From Anaerolineales bacterium (lineage in GTDB: Bacteria > Chloroflexota > Anaerolineae > Anaerolineales > UBA6663), in assembly GCA_017999235.1 (NCBI GenBank), contig JAGOBN010000089.1:1-9914 (forward strand): a DNA stretch of 9,914 nucleotides, written 5' to 3'. The translations under genes were made by a program, and so were the position numbers. Of the stretch, positions 7,394 to 9,914 are shown piece by piece. The notes beneath the pieces are model-generated. The model did not search any database. It had not been told where the DNA came from and was given only the letters and a program-made list of their open reading frames with translations. Within the stretch, counting starts at the first letter, position 1. The number at the start of each line of letters is the position of its first letter.

Positions 7394-7409
7394 CTATCGC
7401 AGTTTGTCT

Positions 7410-7961
7410 ATGAACATCCCCTTGCCATCGAACGTCCCTGATGCAATTCTGGCGGCTGCCCTCCACGAGACCGCTGAAAAAAACCGGGTGCTGGAACGTC
7501 GGGTGGTATTGATGGCGTTGCTCTGGGATCAGGGTTGGCAGACCCAAGTTGGCCTAATGGCCCGGACGCGGCTGCGCCTGGGGCGGGGTTGCTTTGGCCG
7601 GCGGCCTGACCTGGCTTTCCGGCGCGATATGCAGGCCGTCAAGAAAATCCTGAACCGAGCTGGCCAGACGCTCAAATACAGCCGGCGCTCAGAACAACCC
7701 GGCTACTACATCGCCGGCCGGCCGGCCGTGTCAGTGGAGCAGGCCCGCGCTATCGAGGGGGCGGCGGGCGAACTGGACCCGCGGCAAATCGCGGCCTGGG
7801 CGCGCCTGACGCCGGCCGCGCGCCTGCGGCTCGCGGACACTCTGTCCCAAGACGTCTTGGCGCTCGCCATCCAAGCGCAGCGGCGGCAACGGCCGGAACA
7901 ATCTCCAGCTGAAGCCCAACGGGAGGTGCTCCATCGCTACTATCAAACCGCCTTCGCCTGA
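7410..7961 (+). CDS. Winged-helix-like partner protein of a nucleotidyltransferase (putative antitoxin/repressor), 183 aa
   Basis: Not a gene I can name. Residues about 25-105 look like a winged-helix DNA-binding domain: helices ERRVVLMALLWDQGW and RRDMQAVKKILNRAGQ, the latter a likely recognition helix, then a basic beta-hairpin (LKYSRRSEQPGYYIAGRP). The C-terminal part (about 132-183: ARLTPAARLRLADTLSQDVLALAIQAQRR, then SPAEAQREVLHRYYQTAF) resembles a small helical protein often encoded next to nucleotidyltransferase genes (pattern LTPxERLxxA...RHPELSxEEVRR). Here it seems fused to the DNA-binding domain. ATG 7410 was chosen over TTG 7404; neither has a clear ribosome binding site, and a leaderless or weakly translated message is possible. 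The gene overlaps the nucleotidyltransferase gene by about 29 bp if the latter starts at 7933. Location next to the palindromic operator suggests autoregulation, like AbiEi antitoxins. Confidence 0.75.
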   Translation: MNIPLPSNVPDAILAAALHETAEKNRVLERRVVLMALLWDQGWQTQVGLMARTRLRLGRGCFGRRPDLAFRRDMQAVKKILNRAGQTLKYSRRSEQPGYYIAGRPAVSVEQARAIEGAAGELDPRQIAAWARLTPAARLRLADTLSQDVLALAIQAQRRQRPEQSPAEAQREVLHRYYQTAFA

Positions 7962-8571
7962 GCCCAAATCGATCCTGGAGTTTGCCCGCCTGGTCATCGA
8001 CGCTCTGGAGGCGGCGCGGGTGCCGTATCTCCTGGGCGGGTCGTTGGCCGCCGCCGTGTGGGGCGAGCCGCGCTCGACGCTTGATGTGGATTTCGTCATC
8101 TCTCTGGAGCTCAAGCGGATCACGGCGCTATCCAAGGAGTTGGAAAAGCGCGCGGTCCTGATCCCGGCGGACATCATGCTGAGCCAGCTGGAGGAAAGCC
8201 GCGGCGACTTGGCCATCGTTGGCTACCATCTCTCCGCCGGCTTCAAGGCTGAGCTGTTCCCTTTGCGGGCCGGCGACGAACTGCGCGCTTCAGCGCTGGC
8301 CCGCCGCATCCGTGTTGAACTGGAACCGCCCCTCGGCGCAATTTACGTTCATGCGCCGGAAGACCTCATCCTCTACAAGCTCCAGTATTTTGATCTGAGC
8401 GCTCAGACCAAACACACCCGCGATATTGTGAGCATCCTGTTGTCGCGCGGATCAATGCTGGACTATTCCTACCTCCTGAACTGGATTGGACAATTGGGTT
8501 TAACCGCTTCCTGGCAGCACATGACGGGTGAGGCCCGCCGGCTGGGCGCTGCCATCCCGCCCGAAAGTTGA
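7933..8571 (+). CDS. Nucleotidyltransferase-fold protein (AbiEii-like/DUF6036-like), likely effector of a two-gene module
   Basis: Nucleotidyltransferase of DNA polymerase beta superfamily. The hallmark run VPYLLGGSLAAAVWGEPRSTLDVDFVI contains the GGS loop and the D-x-D metal pair. SAGFKAELFPL supplies the third acidic position as Glu where relatives usually have Asp (KVDLF). IYVHAPEDLILYKLQYFDLSAQTKHTRDIVSIL is the conserved C-terminal helical part of this family. The nearest standard start, GTG 8020, would remove the helix before the GGS motif, yet the frame is open and well conserved-looking upstream (SILEFARLVIDALEAARVPYLL). A GGGAGG Shine-Dalgarno (7921-7926) lies 6 nt before ATC 7933, so a rare ATC start or a sequence error in ATG is the best guess. 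Overlap with the upstream gene implies coupling. Whether it is a toxin is inferred from the arrangement; GTG 8020 gives 183 aa. Confidence 0.82.
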   Translation: MATIKPPSPEPKSILEFARLVIDALEAARVPYLLGGSLAAAVWGEPRSTLDVDFVISLELKRITALSKELEKRAVLIPADIMLSQLEESRGDLAIVGYHLSAGFKAELFPLRAGDELRASALARRIRVELEPPLGAIYVHAPEDLILYKLQYFDLSAQTKHTRDIVSILLSRGSMLDYSYLLNWIGQLGLTASWQHMTGEARRLGAAIPPES

Positions 8572-8635
8572 CGGGATCTACGGCAGAAGGCCGGCCGCTT
8601 GGAAACCCATTGACGTTCTCCGGGTTCAGGGAATA

Positions 8636-8673
8636 GTTGACGCGAAGGGCCGGAAAAAGCCCTGATTTTCAAC
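8636..8673 (+). terminator. Possible terminator after the nucleotidyltransferase gene
   Basis: The inner stem AGGGC/GCCCT (8646-8650, 8659-8663) is followed by GATTTTC. An outer stem GTTGA/TCAAC (8636-8640, 8669-8673) can close it. It lies about 65 nt after the stop codon. The stems are short and the T run is only four, so this is weak. Confidence 0.35.
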
Positions 8674-8736
8674 AGCTACAGTTCTTCAGGTTCCTTGGAG
8701 AATGTGTTCGCCGGGCTCACCCTGGAAGGGGTACCC

Positions 8737-8810
8737 GGAGGGCAGAAGTGCGCGGGTTAGGGTTACAGCTCATAACCCGGGGATCGTTGGTTCGAATCCC
8801 GCCCCCGTCA
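8737..8810 (+). pseudogene. tRNA-like relic with CAT anticodon loop (decayed tRNA-Met-like)
   Basis: A 74-nt stretch has tRNA landmarks in the right order and spacing. GGAGGGC could be a 5' acceptor strand. GGGTTAG is D-loop-like. CTCATAA (8769-8775, reading the CAT anticodon with U33 and A37) is followed by CCCGG. GTTGG-TTCGAAT-CCCGC is a T arm (8786-8802), then CCCCGTC and discriminator A. The stems are damaged: the acceptor has mismatches, the anticodon 5' strand does not pair with CCCGG, and the T stem has one mismatch. There is no encoded CCA. An alternative fold GGGTTA/TAACCC (8761-8776 region) disrupts the cloverleaf. It is best read as a pseudo-tRNA or recombined 3' tRNA half, a common attachment-site signature. 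A functional but divergent tRNA is less likely. Confidence 0.45.
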
Positions 8811-9059
8811 TGAATGTTGCCCAAATATATCCTTTGTTACGGGATCCATTTTGCGGCGCATCAGATCGGATCTGCATCGTGCAAAACCCCTAAAACGGGC
8901 ATCTTCGTGGGCGCTTAGGCACGACCGCCGACCGCGAAGCATAGCGCCCGATGGACTGCGGTGGTTTGAGATTAGGCGCACTCGCTGGCAGTTGGAGCAA
9001 TCAGTCGTTGAGCGCGGGCGAAATTGGGCCTGGGTCATCGGCAATGGCTAAAGGTTTTC

Positions 9060-9914
9060 TCACAAGGGCTCGGTGCCGGCGTTCAGGATGGACAGATACT
9101 GGCTGTAAACGAAAACCCGATTACGCCGTTGGCCGGTCAACTCGCGGACCAGGCCCAGTTCTAAGAGGGTGTTCATACCCTTCGCCGCAGTCGGGAAAGA
9201 GATGCCGGCGCGACGGGCCGCGGCGTCAAGCGTCGTCACCGGCCGTTCGCGCAGGGCGTTGAAGACGCGCAAAGCGCTCGGGGCGCCCCGATGTAAGGCA
9301 TGGACGCGGTCCGCATCTTCCTTGAACAGCGCGACCAGGCGTTGAGCGGTTTGCACCGCGCCGGCGGCTGTGCTCGCCACCCCCTCCAGGAAGAAATCTA
9401 ACCAGGCCTCCCAATCACCGTCCGTGCGCACCAGATCCAGCAGCCGGTAATACTCAGCGCGGTGCTGTTTGAAATACAGACTCAGGTAGAGCAGTGGCTG
9501 AGAGAGCATCCCGCTGTGGTGCAATAAGAGCGCGATCAACAGCCGGCCGATCCGCCCGTTGCCGTCCAGGAACGGATGGATGGTTTCGAATTGAACATGC
9601 AGCAGCGCGGCCTTGATGAGCGCGGGATACGGCACAGCGTCATCGTGAACGAAACGCTCTAGGCCAGCCATGCACTCTTCGACTTGATCCGGCGGGGGCG
9701 GGACGAACTGGGCATTGCCGGGGCGGGTGCCCCCGATCCAATTTTGCGTGCGGCGAAATTCGCCCGGTGTTTTCTGGCTGCCGCGGCCGCTGGCCAGGAG
9801 TTTGCTGTGGATCTCGCGGATCAAACGATTGGAAAAGGGCAACTCGGTGCGCAGCAAGGCCATGCCGTGCTCGAGCGCGGCGACGTAGTTGGAAACCTCA
9901 GTCACGTCATCGAA
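9060..9914 (-). CDS. Fic-domain protein (probable AMP transferase) with C-terminal winged helix, N-terminus beyond window
   Basis: Fic enzymes usually transfer AMP from ATP to a hydroxyl side chain of a target protein. The complete active-site motif HPFLDGNGRIGR is present (H at about 9578-9576, residue 110 counted from GTG 9905), preceded by the usual ALLHVQFETIHPF helix. Also typical are EIHSKLLASGRG, TPGEFRRTQNWIGGTRPGNAQFVPPPP and YLSLYFKQHRAEYYRLL. The C-terminus (about 205-265: ALRVFNALRERPVTTLDAAARRAGISFPTAAKGMNTLLELGLVREL) is a winged helix-turn-helix. The frame stays open to the edge (FDD before V-TEVSNY), and family proteins of this type have about 100 more residues, including the inhibitory SSxIEGT helix, so the gene is only cut by the window. 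Proteins of this layout often regulate themselves; the target is unknown. It points towards the toxin-antitoxin-like module across a 490-bp gap. Confidence 0.92.
   Translation of the reverse strand, partial: FDDVTEVSNYVAALEHGMALLRTELPFSNRLIREIHSKLLASGRGSQKTPGEFRRTQNWIGGTRPGNAQFVPPPPDQVEECMAGLERFVHDDAVPYPALIKAALLHVQFETIHPFLDGNGRIGRLLIALLLHHSGMLSQPLLYLSLYFKQHRAEYYRLLDLVRTDGDWEAWLDFFLEGVASTAAGAVQTAQRLVALFKEDADRVHALHRGAPSALRVFNALRERPVTTLDAAARRAGISFPTAAKGMNTLLELGLVRELTGQRRNRVFVYSQYLSILNAGTEPL

Larger units (their letters stand above)
7099..7409. other. Divergent intergenic region, about 310 bp
   Basis: Non-coding interval between the minus-strand TPR gene and the plus-strand winged-helix gene. 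It holds the TPR ribosome binding site and TATAAT box on the left, and an AT-rich tract with an inverted-repeat operator and promoter-like hexamers on the right (7362-7397). No convincing gene or RNA is seen in between. Short open frames here do not resemble proteins. Confidence 0.6.
8572..9059. other. Non-coding gap of about 490 bp with relics
   Basis: Between the nucleotidyltransferase and Fic genes no credible coding region is seen; open frames are short and have no recognisable motifs. It holds a terminator-like hairpin (8636-8673), a tRNA-like relic (8737-8810), a small CAGATC-G-GATCTG palindrome near 8866-8878, and a 7-bp inverted repeat GGGCGCT/AGCGCCC at 8909-8915 and 8943-8949. The mix resembles a decayed insertion or integration zone. 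Confidence 0.5.

Noticed and set aside
7098..7547. Minus-strand open frame of 149 codons across the divergent promoter region
   Set aside because: It runs through the palindrome, the promoter-like boxes and the start of the winged-helix gene, and has no protein-like motifs.
8702..8893. Plus-strand open frame of 63 codons containing GIVGSNPAP
   Set aside because: That peptide is the usual translation of a tRNA T arm; the DNA is better explained as the tRNA-like relic.
8909..8949. 7-bp inverted repeat GGGCGCT/AGCGCCC as a terminator
   Set aside because: The loop is 27 nt with no U tract on either strand; likely chance.
8808..9051. Overlapping small open frames on both strands before the Fic gene
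   Set aside because: They are short, lack ribosome binding sites and recognisable motifs, and overlap each other.
1..9914. CRISPR array or long tandem repeats
   Set aside because: No regularly spaced direct repeats were seen anywhere in the window.

Overview
The window is GC-rich DNA with many GGCCGG-type words. Its protein types are an ECF sigma factor joined to a single-pass anti-sigma/beta-propeller protein, a TPR protein with an N-terminal DUF6930-like region, and several toxin-antitoxin-like genes. Together they suggest a member of the Chloroflexota (Anaerolineae-like), probably a chromosomal accessory region. That assignment is inferred from protein style; there is no rRNA or other phylogenetic marker here.

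Left edge (1-1084): a degraded IS1634-type transposase on the minus strand. It has two frame changes near its C-terminus and an 18-bp in-frame insertion beside a presumed catalytic Asp, which forms a perfect 8-bp hairpin. Next on the minus strand (1318-4210) is a two-gene operon: an ECF sigma factor, overlapped by 8 bp by a 772-residue membrane protein with a sigma-binding-type N-terminus and a C-terminal TolB/PD40 propeller. A strong hairpin (4232-4257) separates it from a second minus-strand operon (4279-5123). That operon is a MntA-type minimal nucleotidyltransferase and a HepT-like HEPN protein, overlapping as TAATG; the HepT copy has Asn where the RX4HXY motif has His. Further upstream on the same strand is a large TPR protein (5215-7098).

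A divergent regulatory region (7099-7409) holds a TATAAT box for the minus strand and an AT-rich 9-bp inverted repeat just before the first plus-strand gene. That gene (7410-7961) looks like a winged-helix protein carrying a C-terminal helical region typical of nucleotidyltransferase partners. It overlaps a nucleotidyltransferase-fold gene (to 8571) whose real start is probably a non-AUG codon. A gap of almost 500 bp follows, containing a terminator-like hairpin and a tRNA-like relic with a CAT anticodon loop. The right edge is the C-terminal part of a Fic-domain protein (minus strand, cut by the window end) with an intact HPFLDGNGRIGR motif.

The best candidate for something not well described is the 7368-8571 module: palindromic operator, winged-helix protein and nucleotidyltransferase. 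It sits between MntA/HepT and Fic, so three different nucleotide-transfer enzymes, two of them in toxin-antitoxin format, occur within about 5 kb, next to IS and tRNA debris. This looks like an accessory or defence-type island.
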